A stretch of 64,000 bases of DNA, from assembly GCA_002633025.1 (NCBI GenBank), contig NMRB01001957.1, positions 1 through 64,000 on the forward strand, in the 5' to 3' direction. Shown here in pieces: positions 10,235 through 21,830 of the stretch. Source of the DNA: Notospermus geniculatus. Lineage: Eukaryota > Nemertea > Pilidiophora > Heteronemertea > Lineidae. The notes under the pieces are model-generated. The model was not told the origin of the DNA, searched no databases, and saw nothing but the letters and a program-made list of their open reading frames with translations. Made by a program: the position numbers and the translations under genes. Each line of letters opens with the position of its first letter. Within the stretch, counting starts at the first letter, position 1.

Positions 10235-10405
10235 CATGTACTGGCAATGTTCATGCTAGCTGATGCGAATACTGTGATCACCGTTTGTTGCTTGTTCCGA
10301 GTAGAGTCACTCATTTTCCTCGTCGTCTTTTAATAGATGTCGTGTATTCAAAGTCATTTCTTATTTAATTGAAATAAACGGACCAGTCCCTCAACTCGCG
10401 GCAGT
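10235..10405. repeat. Dispersed repeat shared with 34040-34200
   Basis: Shares TGTTCATGCTAGCTGATGCG and AGATGTCGTGTNTTCAAAGT with the 34 kb copy, each in the same order. The intervening parts differ. Confidence 0.6.
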
Positions 10406-10448
10406 ACATCTAAATCGCCAACATCAGCAATTTCAAGAGAGCATTTAC

Positions 10449-11062
10449 GGGTGTGTTTCAAAATTGGTCACCAAAAAATGATAATAAGCAAGAAGTCAAT
10501 CTCCAGAGTTCACGAATTTTTGACCCCAACCGGGGTCTTTTTTAAAGTTCCACTTGAAAAAGACCCCGGTTGGGGTCGAAAATTCGTGAATTCTGGAGAT
10601 TGACTTCTTGCTTATTATCATTTTGTGTGTAATTTTGTGCTATTCTGTATCTTGGTCACCAAAAAATGGGGCAAAATTCAACTTTGAAATGATCACAAAA
10701 ATGTGTGCCATTGATTTTTCAAAAATCAAATGTAGTATTTGATAATATAGACCTTTAACTATTAGTTTCTCCATCTGGGATGTACAGTGTATACTCATTT
10801 GAAGGAGGGTATAAAAAATATTCGGCTTACCAGCAAAACCTATCGTTCCGTCCGACACCAAAACTACTTTCTGCTGTCAGACTTTACAGGGTTAATACAA
10901 TGTAGATCAATTAGTTTTCAGTGCCATAATTTAGAGCTCCATGATACCTAGATCTGACATGAATATTGTAGAGTTTCAAGAAACAGCCTTTCACCAGTAG
11001 AGAAAAGAATGGTCACTTGGAAATTTTCTCGTGTCAGACGGAACACTTTTTGAAACACACCC
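10449..11062. mobile_element. Element I, foldback with TTAC duplication, host of H2
   Basis: GGGTGTGTTTCAAAA on the left pairs with TTTTTGAAACACACCC on the right. TTAC occurs at 10445-10448 and 11063-11066. Copy H2 is inserted near its left end. Confidence 0.7.
10481..10651 (+). mobile_element. Family H, copy 2, with 17-bp TSD
   Basis: The arms CTCCAGAGTTCACGAATTTT and its complement contain the GACCCCAACCGGGGTC hairpin. The tail ATTTTGTGTGTAATTTTGTG lies on the right. An exact 17-bp direct repeat (TTGGTCACCAAAAAATG) flanks it at 10464-10480 and 10652-10668. Confidence 0.85.
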
Positions 11063-11161
11063 TTACGCGGTGTTGGTACAGAAACGCGGGTTTCAGCGAC
11101 AACAATAATAAGAATAAACATGCACATTAAGTCATGGAATAACGGGTCGAGCTATAGACAT

Positions 11162-11215
11162 CAGGCAGATTTATTCCTTTGAAGAAGTAAAATATGATAT
11201 TGGAAATTATTTTTT
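11162..11215 (+). repeat. Direct repeat, left copy, flanking B4
   Basis: AGGCAGATTTATTCCTTTGA and the following 30 bases recur at 11841-11890 (ATTCCTTTGAAGAAGTCAAA...). Element B4 lies between the two copies. Confidence 0.75.
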
Positions 11216-11267
11216 TATTATTGGAATTATGTTATTATTCTATTATCATCACCCTGGGAGTACAATA

Positions 11268-11750
11268 GTTAGTTTTTGCAAATCTGAGGAAACACGAAGT
11301 ACGAAATACGAAATTGGACTTCATTTCCATGACGAAATATATTTCAAGAAACGGTTGGTACCACAAATATCGCCTGCTGAAAGAGCGTCTTTCAGCGTAT
11401 GACGTTAGACCGATACAGTTATGGTGGATATTAAAATTGAAATATATCTTTCGTTTCCACTTCGTAGAGACGAAGTGGAAATTTTAAAATTCAAGATGTA
11501 CGTACCATAACCTCTCGGTCTTACATGATATGCTAAAAACGCACTGGCAGCAGGGACATTTGTGGTAGCAACCATCTTCAGAAGTAGATTACCTCACGGA
11601 AATGAAGTCCAATTTCGTATTTCGTACTTCGTGTTTCGTCAGATTTCGTAATTCGTACTTCGCGTTTCGTCAGATTTCGTATTTCGTACTTCGTGTTTCG
11701 TCAGATTTCATATTTCGTACTTCTGTTTCGTCAGATTTGCGAAACCTCAC
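11268..11750. mobile_element. Family B foldback, copy 4, with expanded right TIR
   Basis: The left end is degraded (GTTAGTTTTTGCAAATC), the right TTTGCGAAACCTCAC is intact, with TA on both sides. The right arm carries four tandem copies of a 30-31 bp unit. Confidence 0.85.
11612..11735 (+). repeat. Four tandem 30-31 bp units in the B4 right arm
   Basis: The unit TTCGTATTTCGTACTTCGTG plus TTTCGTCAGAT appears four times with single-base differences. Other B copies have one. Confidence 0.9.
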
Positions 11751-12138
11751 TAATTTAAGTGCGAACACGAAGAACAAGCGTCTCAATCTGTGGCGAATGG
11801 TCAAGTGTTCTAATCACAGTCGCCTCCGGCGCTAAACGTGAGGCAAATTTATTCCTTTGAAGAAGTCAAATATATTGGAAATTATTTTTCTCTGCGGGAT
11901 ATTGTTGGCCGCTCGAATATTTTGTTTCATTCTCTTGGATTGGAGATTATTGATCGAAAACTATCCAAATATGATTTTTCAAAGGTAAAGATATTCTGTA
12001 TCTCGTGTGTTAAACGGCGCATGCTACTTCGTCCTAGGCGAGTTTATGGTTACAGGGTATCGAATAATTAATTGCCTTCTTGATGTCATAAATTTCACGT
12101 TGCCATGGCTAAAAGTAGCTGAGGCCAAAATCGTCACA

Positions 12139-12440
12139 GAGAATAGGTGCCCACAGGTCGACATTGCGTCCCGAAGCAATTCGACGGATCCGTCGCAGAT
12201 CAAAAAACCACCACGCGCAGGTCGACATTTCAGCGATCGAGAGGAACTCGGAACAACTGGCAGTTATACCTCGAACAGGACGCTCATGATGCATCCGGCA
12301 GTTGCTCGGAGACGCGCAAGCGCGCTCAGGTCGACAAAATCGGCAACTGATCCGTCACTCCGAGTTGCTTCCATCGTCGGAAAGCTAGTTGCCGCGAGTT
12401 GCTTCTGGATGCAATGTCGACCTGTGGGCATCGTATCTCG
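12139..12440. mobile_element. Foldback element, termini TGCCCACAGGTCGACATTGC
   Basis: GAGAATAGGTGCCCACAGG on the left pairs with CCTGTGGGCATCGTATCTC on the right. GCAATTCG/CGAGTTGC blocks and the word CAGGTCGACA recur inside. TSD not resolved. Confidence 0.7.
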
Positions 12441-13321
12441 TTCGAGGCTCTCTGGGACTTATTCTATCAGGTCGGTTCGTTGCAACTAGTCCTCGATATA
12501 CACGATGCCGAAAATATTGTGAATCTAGCACTAGGACCACCTCTGCTATCCCGCCACGGTGTAGCATGCGGCTGTTCCACCACTACCCCCACCCCCACCA
12601 AACCCCACCCCAGGGGCGTCATCAACGAACCATCATTAGTATTAAGTTGATCAACCGCCAGGCGCCAAATAAATTCCACGATGCTGTGATTGCTCTTAGC
12701 ATTGCTGGTACCCTGGAGGGTAGGCACATTACATCAGTTTTGAACCGTGTATGTTATTGTCCGAGCACATGACGAGAGCATCGGAAAGGTCTTGAAAGAG
12801 ATTTAAAACAACTCAAATGAAAGCCTTCCCTTCCTTTCCTCCAATAATGAAAGTAGCAGTGTCTTCACTTGCTATCTGGTTGACTGATAAGAAATACACC
12901 CCGGCGAATCAGTATCCTAGGCGCCGAGTCTTCGGCGTGGCAAGTGCAGATTCCGAGTCCCGGTATTCCTGAATCCCGCGCGAAAAGAGACGACAGCGAT
13001 GAGAATGCGACCTCTCCTGCTTCATCAGCATGGTAAGATTACTTGATCACACTTGCGTAGCAAATTATGCTAGCATTGATTAAGAAATCGGTTGCTCTTG
13101 ACAGCGTCACGAAGCGAAAAACTTTGAATGCCTGGTGCGTGCCGTAGGCCTACTGACAGCCGTCTGGCTGGCCGTGGCGATCAGATGCTTATATTTACAA
13201 TATTCTGCAAATACATTCAAAATAAGCAACTGATTACGGCAGGTTATTCACTCTAGATCCGAATGCACTGCAAAAACCTTACACTTACTCTGGCATTTGG
13301 GAGCTTGAACATCTTTTTCTG
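12441..13321. other. No gene recognised
   Basis: The stretch contains a C-rich tract (CCACCACTACCCCCACCCCC, about 12578-12597) and a GC-rich segment at 12900-13030, followed by ATG and a GTAAGA-like donor at 13030-13036. That donor is not supported by any identified partner exon. Confidence 0.4.
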
Positions 13322-13480
13322 GCCCTTCCTCGGGCGAGGACGCCATTTNATTTTACAAAATTTCCTACCCGCGAGGGGGACACCCCCTCGCGCTCCCCCT
13401 TCTGGCTCCATTCTCGACGACCCTCGATCCCGTGGACCCCCCTCTGCTCGAAATCCTGGACACGCCCCTGATGCCAGATA
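13322..13480 (-). repeat. GC-rich dispersed repeat ending CAGGGGCGTGTCCAGG
   Basis: In minus sense it begins CAGGGGCGTGTCCAGGATTT and runs through GAGGGGGTGTCCCCCTCGCG. A single N lies at 13349. The style is close to element KK, but a matching second terminus was not found. Confidence 0.5.
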
Positions 13481-13523
13481 CATGTACAGCGAAGAGTGAA
13501 GTATAGCCATTACTTCAGTCATA

Positions 13524-13928
13524 GTGAGGTGTCGCAAATCTCCCGACGAAACACGAAATACGAAATACGAAATTCATTTCCAGGACCTAAAGTATTTCTG
13601 GAGATGGTTGGTACCATAAATGTCTCTGTTGCCAGTGCATCTTTTAGCATATCATATAAGACGAGAGAGTTATGGTGCATCTTGAATTTTAAAATTTCCA
13701 CTTCGTATCTACGAAGTGGAAACGAAAGATAAATTTAAAAGTTTAATATGCACCTTAACTCTTAATATACACCGTAACTCTATCGGGCTATAGTCATACG
13801 CTGAAAGACGCTCTTGCAGCAGGCGATATTTGTGGTACAAACCATCTTCCGAAATACACTACATCATGGAAATGAAATCCAATTTCGTATTTCTTACTTG
13901 GTGTTTCGTCAGGTTTGCGAAACCTCAC
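13524..13928. mobile_element. Family B foldback, copy 5
   Basis: GTGAGGTGTCGCAAATC to TTTGCGAAACCTCAC, TA at 13522-13523 and 13929-13930. The central palindrome CCACTTCGTATCTACGAAG is intact. Confidence 0.9.
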
Positions 13929-14364
13929 TATTAAGAAACCCACTGATTCCTGAAGTAAAGATTCTACCTTTAACCACCCGAGTCTGTGTTGGGCGATCTA
14001 GACTATAATGGATATGAATTCAGTAACGAGGAGTTATCGTAGAAGATAATATGGAAGCCTGATAAAAAGAGAGTTAATAGTGCCTCTTACCGTTGTTCAA
14101 ATGCCAGACTATAATACACCAGCATGTCCCATGTGACAAGACTCGTTTTAGGGGTTTCAGTTCCAATTACGATCTTCATTTGTATTCAACGCATCGCCTG
14201 CCGGGACTTTTTTTCGCGGCTCGGAATTACTTGTTTGAGTTCGTTATTCAATATCTGTTTCTTTCCTATTATTGCCTGTAGCTTCTTCCCGCCGAGAGGG
14301 GAATGCATGGAAATTAATTCTCCATGTGCATGTACATAGTGTATGTATGTGTACATTGTCGATG

Positions 14365-14670
14365 TCTGCAGTTGCAGCCCCAGACAAGACCCCACCACTA
14401 GAGGGAATTGCACACAACTTCTGCACGCACGTGCATACATTTGTAGTAGGCCTAGTTGGTGTGCATTGTTACTGGTTGCAGATTGCAGACCCAGCCTAGA
14501 CCTTACCAAGTTGGAAGTGCATAGAAATTCTGCATGCACGTGTATGCGTTTGTAGATTCAAGATATGCAGTATCGATGACTGCCGCAATTGCAGACGACG
14601 GTCAAACCCCACCAAGAGGGAACAGCATACAAATACTGTATTCACGTGTCTATGATTTTGTTTTGTACAG
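14365..14670 (+). repeat. Degenerate tandem repeat, three units of about 105 bp
   Basis: Each unit contains TTGCAG(A)-CAGAC, a CCCCACCA-AGAGGGAA-like block, CTGCA-GCACGTG and TTTGTA in the same order (starting near 14365, 14476 and 14581). The units are heavily diverged. Confidence 0.6.
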
Positions 14671-16554
14671 GACGAGCACTATTGATAAATTCCAGTTGCA
14701 GTCGCCGACACAATATGGCCCAAATGGGTCCCATGAGTCTGATTGTCTTATGTCGACGTGATGGTTAGTTTCTTTACCTAGCCTATTGGCTTCCATATTG
14801 ATTTACAATGGGCGATCCTTTTGTGCGAACTAACGTGACAATAGCAAATAATTTCATGAAAACTCAAGACAATCTCTTGCTGCTGAACATGTTTCACTAA
14901 TAAAATTCACTAATATTTTTTCAATACGAATGTAAACATTGTGACAAAAACATCGTCTGTTCATTCATTCCCGAGACAGCATGACCTCCCTATCTCACAT
15001 TCACTGTCAAGAGCAACAAAAATTGATACAATATTTACGTGGCGGCCATCTTGATGCCAACCTGCTGATCGAGGAGACGAAATCATTACCGCCTATTGTG
15101 CGTGGATTAAACAACTCAACATGGCGTCGTCTATAGATTATCGATCATTCATCGATGTTATTGTTCGTTAATGCACCACGATTTTCAGTTACGCGACCCC
15201 GCTGGTCGTCCAGCAGGTACCAATTGGCGTCCATTGGTGAACGCATTATATACCTTTATTTCATCTCGTCTCGGACATCATCAAACCTCCTTGCTGATAT
15301 ACTGGTTGATGAATTACTCAGTACTGAATACATGTACTCAGTACTAAATACATGTACATGTACTCAGTGTATTAATTACAAAACATTTCAAGATACTTTT
15401 ACATTGAATCCATATTACATGTAAGAGCATTACGCGCTTATCTCCTACACTCAGCATCTTGGGACATGCTGATTTTTTCAGGCTCTGGATGCGTACATCT
15501 ACATGTACAGTACATTGTATGCAAAAAACTGATGCACGATAACGCTTTGTCAAAGGTTTGCACAAACGTTGCCGGAGGCGGTACGTGAGGTCTTCGTTAC
15601 ATCCTGCGGCGAGGATTCCCTACGTCACTGGGGCTAAGTCATGTAATCATGCGCCAAGGTCACATGGGACTTTAAAGTAGGTCTTACTAGAATCGCCGTT
15701 TCCGTGGTTTGGGGTCGGTGGATTGTGAAGGCATTGTTGCAGATATAATTATCAATGCGAGTGTTACTTGCAAGTGTACTTGGGGCAGATATTAGGATAC
15801 ATGTATACATGTAGTTCACCAATTTTATGAAAATACATGAAACGTGCTATTCTGGGCGCATTAATATGAACGTCGAATTTTTTGTGTGACGCTATGCGGC
15901 GGCAGACGCAAATGACGTGTACTTCACGTCTCGCGAGATTTCTCGAGACACAAACATTACTATTTTTTCACCTCTCTAACAAAATGTTTAGTGTTTTTCC
16001 TAGGGCTGTTATGAAATTTCATTAAATGGATGATTTCCTTCGGGTAGATATTGCGAGGCGGTTCGGCCTCAAATGTACACGAAATGTACAGGTGGTGTAT
16101 TACTGTACTTGGCCCACTGCGCGTTTCTGTTCGGTGACTTAGAGGAGCCAGCGCAAGGAACCATAGATAACTTTCAGCACTTGTTTTGTGTGTGTAACAC
16201 TTCCAGGTAAATGCACACCAACATGCTGACATCCAATGTGGCTGATAACCACTGAACGTCGTATGAAGCTTTTTATCAACTTAATGGAATCCACTTCATC
16301 AAATTCATGTACTTCGTCTCCGGTCATCCCAGCCATAGATGAACAATTGTTCCACAGACATCGATGTAGGTGGCGTTTCCTTTGATCCTTGAAAGGAAAT
16401 ACGAACCGTGTTCTCCCCTCCCCCACGCACTCTGAGCTATTGTTACAGTTTTTGGGAAAGGCTCTTAACCTAACGACTCAGGGGATATATACACAATAGG
16501 ACACCCATGCAAATATCATGTGATCGCTGTGAATTGCTATCGTTTCCAGGACAA
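14671..16554. other. No gene or clear repeat recognised
   Basis: Overlapping minus-strand open frames at 15960-16426 (up to 95 codons) lack recognisable motifs or convincing splice sites. ACATGTAC words are frequent at 15330-15510. Confidence 0.45.
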
Positions 16555-16556
16555 TA

Positions 16557-16939
16557 GGGAGGTTTCGCAAATCTGAAGAAACACGAAGTACGAAATACGA
16601 AATTCAACATCATTTCCAGGACCTAATGTATTTCTGGAGATGGTTGGTACCACAAATGTCCCTGCTGCCAGTGCGTCTTTTAGCATGTCATGTAAGACCG
16701 AGAGAGTTATGGTGCATTTTGAATTTTCAAATTTCCACTTCGTATCTACGATGTGGAAACGAAAGGTAAAGTTTAAAGTACACCGTAATTCTATCGGTCT
16801 AACGTCATACGCTAAAAGACGCTCTTGCAGCAGGCGATATTTGTGGCACCAACCATCTCCTGAAATACATTACATCATGGAAATGAAGTCCAATTTCGTA
16901 CCGGGTACTTCGTTTTTCGTCAGATTTGCGAAACCTCCC
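16557..16939. mobile_element. Family B foldback, copy 6
   Basis: GGGAGGTTTCGCAAATC to TTTGCGAAACCTCCC, TA at 16555-16556 and 16940-16941. Confidence 0.9.
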
Positions 16940-17035
16940 TAATGCCTCAACCTTCGTGGAAATGAAGTCCAATTTCGTATTTCGTACTACGTTTTTCGTC
17001 AGATATGCGAAACCTCCCTAATGTCTCAACCTTCG
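16878..17035 (+). repeat. 79-bp tandem duplication across the B6 right edge
   Basis: Units 16878-16956 and 16957-17035 both begin TGGAAATGAAGTCCAATTTC and end AATG(C/T)CTCAACCTTCG. Each therefore contains the terminal 60-odd bases of B6 plus 18 bases of flank. Confidence 0.9.
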
Positions 17036-17894
17036 CCATTATCTATCCTATGTCAGCTCTGGGAGTGATTCAAAGCGTGCTAAACTGCGTGATAGAAACA
17101 AGAGCAAAAGGTTAAAAAATTAACAAGAGGAAAGTTAGAAAGATAATAAACAAAATCATCCTCTGTAAGGTGAGAACAGACACCTCCCACACTACCTGGT
17201 AACGGGAAGCTGCCTCATTTTATCGGGAAATGAGGCACCGATATTCGCCAGAACAAGAAATACGCCGTGTTACAGCCCACATTCTCCGATTTTGCCGTTT
17301 GGTACGTTCCGATAGACTCGAGATTATGCACTTTTGCTTAGCCTTGTCCTTTGCGGTGACCAGAAACCGCACATCACACATTTAGGGGCCATCTCAAAAT
17401 TACATTGACTTCATATTTTCCGTGACCTCCTCCCCCTTCAAAAGATGAAGTGGGCACTTGACATTGGCTTCATCCATGTAAAAGGCATGGAAAGATGATA
17501 ATGCCCCAATCACACTGAGGTAGTTGCCTATCTGTTTTAATTCTGTGAACTGCATTTTATTTAAATTTCCATCTATTCTCAACAAATGACAGTTCCAAGG
17601 ATGACAGGTACGAAAGATGCCAGCTATTGCCAATAAATGACAGAACAGATACTGGTACATAGCTGGCATGATTTTTTCCACCTTATTCCAGCTCTGGAAT
17701 ATTACATGCAGCAAATGTCAGGTAAAACTAGCTTTTTCCACCTAGCTGACATTTTCTGGAACCACCAATACCAAAATACTGCAAAACTCCAGCCCTGGTT
17801 TTTCTGGAATTTCCAGCTATTTCCAATCATCTGTCAAGGAAAAATCAATTGGAATGTATTAGAAAATCCCAGCTTTAGCTAGGAATTTCCAGTT

Positions 17895-18125
17895 TGATTT
17901 CACAGGGGTAGCACGTTCTTGAAAATTTTGCCGAATCGTCTCAAACTGTGTGCGAACGGAGTGGACGTAGTGGCAACTTTTTACAGTCTTTTTACGAACT
18001 TCATGGACGGGAAGGGTGCTACTGCTTCGAGGCATTATTTGGCCAAGGGTTACACGTTTTAGCCCGTTTTACGATTTTTTAGGACGGGCAGGACGTTTTG
18101 AGAACTACTTCAGTGTGACAGGCTC
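17895..18125. mobile_element. Family L, copy 3 (left end truncated)
   Basis: Matches L4 from ACGTTCTTGAAAATT to CAGTGTGACAGGCTC, but lacks the terminal TGCCACAATCACACTGAG block. Confidence 0.75.
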
Positions 18126-18128
18126 TAA

Positions 18129-18375
18129 TGCCACAATCACACTGAGTTAGTTCTTAGTACGTTCTTGAAAATTCGGCCGAACGGGCTCAAACTGTGTGCG
18201 AACAGAGTGGACGTAGTGGCAACCTTTTACAGTCTTTTTACGAACTTCATGGACGGGAAGGGTGCTCCAGAACTTCTAGGCATTATTTGGCCAAGGGTTA
18301 CACGTTCTAGCCCGTTTTACGATTTTTTAGGACGGGGCAGGACGTTTTGAGAACTACTTCAGTGTGACAGGCCCT
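18129..18375. mobile_element. Family L, copy 4, intact
   Basis: TGCCACAATCACACTGAG to CAGTGTGACAGGCCCT, TSD TAA at 18126-18128 and 18376-18378. This is the uninterrupted reference copy for the nested L at 5.7-6.2 kb. Confidence 0.85.
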
Positions 18376-18838
18376 TAAAGAAAAACATGTAAAGACGCTA
18401 GTAAACCAAGAAAGCACATAAAGAAGTCATTCCCCTGTAAAAAAAGAGTGATGTCAATTTTTTCAAAAAAGATGAAGTGGGCTTCCCCAAATCGAGAACC
18501 CCTCCCCCAGACGAAGTCACTTCGTCTTTTTTGACATCAAAACAATTTTGAGACGGCCCCTTATGTCGTCCATCACATCTGACAGACTACAGACTCCCGA
18601 GTAAAAATTCATTGGCAATGTAATCGGTGGCCGGTCAGTAGTGATTTGGGATGTCATTGTGGGTTGTGTGGTTTTTCTGGTCACTGCAGTTCACAAGGTT
18701 ATACAAGTAAATGCAACAATCTCTTCTCTAAGTGGAACGGACCTTTACACGCCAGATCCACATTCTACCATATCTCTTTTTTTCTGTGAGTGTCCGTCGC
18801 AGTGTATTTTTACTGGGTACAAGTTACAGCGCACTTAA

Positions 18839-19084
18839 AGGAGTTGGACGCCGAAGTTGTAAACAAGCTGGTTTGTTTACAAACATGGTCGGCAAACTAG
18901 TTTTATTCCTCCGTGCAGGTGGCAGCACCAGTAGCGCCCCGTGATCGTTAGACTGGTTCCCGGCCCGATGCAACTCACGATATTCACGTCAGTACATATC
19001 ACCGACAATAGGTGACAGCACCGCAGGCGTCGCGTGGATAGAGAACCAGTGAGTGAGTGTTTACAACTTGGACGTCCAGCTCCT
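18839..19084. mobile_element. Family N foldback, copy 2, TTAA-type
   Basis: AGGAGTTGGACGCCGAAG to CTTGGACGTCCAGCTCCT, TTAA at 18835-18838 and 19085-19088. It supplies the empty site for the insertion in N1. Confidence 0.85.
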
Positions 19085-19146
19085 TTAAGCCCCCTTGGGT
19101 TCCCTACGGAGAAGCACCTCGGGTTTAGAATTACGATAAACGCAGG

Positions 19147-19311
19147 TATCCAACATAGAGCACAAAAAAACGACACACAAAATGATAGTAAACATAAAGT
19201 CGGCTCCGAATTTTGCAAATATTCGACCCCAACCGGGATCTTCCTCAGGCACCCCGGTTGGGGTCGAAAATTTGCGAAATCCGGAGACGACCTTATGTTA
19301 ACAATACATGT
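19147..19311 (-). mobile_element. Family H, copy 3, with 14-bp TSD
   Basis: In reverse orientation: the tail TATCCAACATAGAGCACAAA comes first, then the arms with GACCCCAACCGGGATC and CCCCGGTTGGGGTC hairpins. An exact 14-bp repeat ACGATAAACGCAGG lies at 19133-19146 and 19312-19325. Confidence 0.85.
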
Positions 19312-20000
19312 ACGATAAACGCAGGAATGGAAAGTGACAACAACATTTATAATCGGAGATGCAGCCAATCAGCTGGCCGTCCAGTGGGCTATCCCATGAC
19401 GTCAATTATGCCTGGGGAATTCCGATCTCCCCCAGGAACCATTTCTGGATCTGACCTCTTCAAAGTTTGTTGGAAAAGACGCGAGCCGGCAGTGTGGGCC
19501 CTGCGGCATTGTTTTTTCAGGCCTCGTTTCCCAAATACACTTACAGCTGTCAGCTGCCAGCATTGGTAGAAGCATCTTCCAATGATGGAATCATTCATAG
19601 GGGAAAAAACAAAATTTTGGTATTGGACTAGAACCTGCAGTTGGTACGTGTCACTTCCAGCGCCCCTTAGCTGTCACTGCGTGATCATGAGACTGCTAAT
19701 CATATACCCATTGGCCAATACATCACATTACCATCAACCCGGAAAATTGTGTCATAAGTAATTTTACATACATTAATTGGAGCGTTCAAACAAGGGGCAC
19801 GTTTGGGATTGACTGATATGTCCGTTGGAGTGGCGTTCTGATTATGGAAGTCGTAATGAATACACGCAATTTGGGACTGAAGTTCAGTGTCCTTGACAGA
19901 GCGATGTGCACAGATAGAAGTGTCTGCAACGGGCATTCCAGATAATATTTTTTAAAATACATGTATTATTTCAAGAGTGCAAGCGTCAACTCAGAACAAT

Positions 20001-20117
20001 GGGTCATATGAATAAAGACTAGCAAATGCTTTTACTTGAATTTTGCAATACAAATGCACTAAGCAATGGTGTACAAATCTGAAAGCATTTGCTAGTCTTT
20101 ATTCATATGACCCATTA
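20001..20117. mobile_element. Foldback, termini TGGGTCATATGAATAAAG
   Basis: TGGGTCATATGAATAAAGAC to GTCTTTATTCATATGACCCA, with arms extending through TAGCAAATGCTTT. Related half-palindromes occur near 23538 and 26733-26815. Confidence 0.75.
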
Positions 20118-20138
20118 TGTCTACTCATCAAACAATGC

Positions 20139-20249
20139 TGGACCCATGTTCCCGAAGCCGTCGTAAGGTTAACGATGTCGTTACGCTATGCATTTTACCA
20201 GTTTTAACGACATCGTTAACCTAACGAAGGCTTCGGGAACATGGGCCCT
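20139..20249. mobile_element. Foldback, termini GGACCCATGTTCCCGAAG
   Basis: GGACCCATGTTCCCGAAGCC to GGCTTCGGGAACATGGGCCC, with inner arms GGTTAACGATGTCGTTA and complement. The unpaired loop is about 15-20 bases. Confidence 0.8.
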
Positions 20250-20257
20250 GGACGATA

Positions 20258-20760
20258 TTTAGCTCACCTGGGGTGAGCTATTTTCTTGGTGCAGCGTCCA
20301 CCGTCGTCGTCGCTGTCCGTTAGCAGGGCACGTTTCGTAATCGCTGTATATACCCCCAGGTCAAATGACCTATGACACCAAGTTTCGGTCCGATTGGATT
20401 CTTGGCTTGGTCACCAGGTGGACAAAAGCAAAAACACAAAAAGTGCAATAACTCCTGAACTAATGACTGGATCGTCTCCAAATTGTTATCGTAGCAAATT
20501 GTTATCGTAGGTACATTTCTAATGAGGATACATGACATATCAAACGGGTTTTCGATTCAACTATTTTTCAAGATCACAGAGGTCAAGGTTCAAAATTTTG
20601 CCATTTGGTGGCATGTTTCGTGGCTATTTGACTTCTAACATGTATCTATGTCCCCTCTATGTGTTCAGCAATTTTTGGCACGATTCTACCTCAAAGATGG
20701 CCACCAGGCGGCCATCTTTGAAAATGGCTTTTGGCTCATGTTTCCACCCCAACACCCAAG
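20258..20760 (+). repeat. Dispersed repeat (AGCTCACC-GGTGAGCT type), copy 1
   Basis: Begins with the palindrome AGCTCACCTGGGGTGAGCT and contains GTCCGTTAGCA, AAATGACCTATGACACCAAG and AACTCCTGAACTAATGACT, shared with the segments at 37980-38330 and 40372-41070. No coding potential seen. Confidence 0.8.
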
Positions 20761-21436
20761 ATAATGTTCCGTGGCTCATACCATGTCTCATACCTTCTGC
20801 CGCTGACGTGCGGCGTGACTGCTATGAATATTATATCGTATTGATAAAATGCATCATGCATGACCTCAGGACATATATCGATCTGGCATTATTTGTGTAT
20901 CTCTGATCGACATGTGATCATAGCATCTAGCGTAAACAAAGTAGAGGGCTGTCGCCGCTCCCAGTGAAATTCGAGTCATGTCTTCGAACTGTACCGCCTC
21001 CGCCTAGGGCAACGATGCATTATAATTCTCAGAAATCACAGGAGTAAAAAAGTACATTCGAGTTCAAAACGTTTCTTATTAAAAACAAGGAAAGTTCCAG
21101 TACAAAACGTTTGCTTCACACAAAAAATACTAAATTCGAATCCAAACATTTGTCACTGAGACACAAAGGAAATTCGAGTACCGAACATTGGTTGGTATTC
21201 ATATCGGTTCGGCAAAATTATTGGGTCGTCAGAAACAGAAGAATTTTGATACAAAACGAAGGAAAAAAAGATAAATTCCAATACACAACATTTGTTGTTA
21301 TGATGAAGGCAACACCGCAGCTTCCATCCATCCATCTTCGTATCTCCATCGAAAACTGTCAGTTTTCATATTAAAAAAATCATGTTAAAAAAATCATGGT
21401 TTAAAGTACCTAGGAACCGTATCCAGTGTGAGAATA

Positions 21437-21830
21437 GTGTGGTTTCGCAAATCTGACGAAAAACGAACTACGAAATAGGAAATTGGAGTTCATTTCCATG
21501 ACGTAATGTATTTCAGGAGATGGTTGGTACCACAAATTTCGCCTGCTGCAAGAGCGTCTTTTAGCGTATGACGTTAGACAGATTGCGGTACGGTGTATAT
21601 TGTATACTAAACTTTGAAATTTATCTTTCTTCCACTTCGTATCCACAAAGTGGAAATTTAAAAATTCAAGATGCACCATAACTCTCTCGGTCTTACTTGA
21701 CATGCTAAAAGACGCACTGGCAGCAGGGACATTGTAGTACCAACCATCTCCAGAAATACATTAGCTCCTGGAAATGAAGTTGAATTTCGTATTTCGTACT
21801 TCGTGTTTCTTCAGATTTGCGAAACCTCAC
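21437..21830. mobile_element. Family B foldback, copy 7
   Basis: GTGTGGTTTCGCAAATC to TTTGCGAAACCTCAC, TA on both sides. One arm of the central palindrome has point changes (CCACAAAGTGG). Confidence 0.9.

Larger units (their letters stand above)
17385..18560. mobile_element. Element GG, TWA-type, hosting two L copies
   Basis: GGGGCCATCTCAAAATT on the left pairs with AATTTTGAGACGGCCCC on the right, TSD TTA at 17382-17384 and 18561-18563. Blocks GATGAAGTGGGC recur near both ends. L3 and L4 occupy 17895-18375. Confidence 0.7.

Noticed and set aside
12990-13036. ATG followed by a GTAAGA donor after a GC-rich leader, like a first exon with a short leader peptide.
   Set aside because: No partner acceptor, downstream exon or conserved peptide could be found.
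15960-16426. Two overlapping minus ORFs of 90-95 codons.
   Set aside because: No domain, start context or splice support, and they overlap in different frames.
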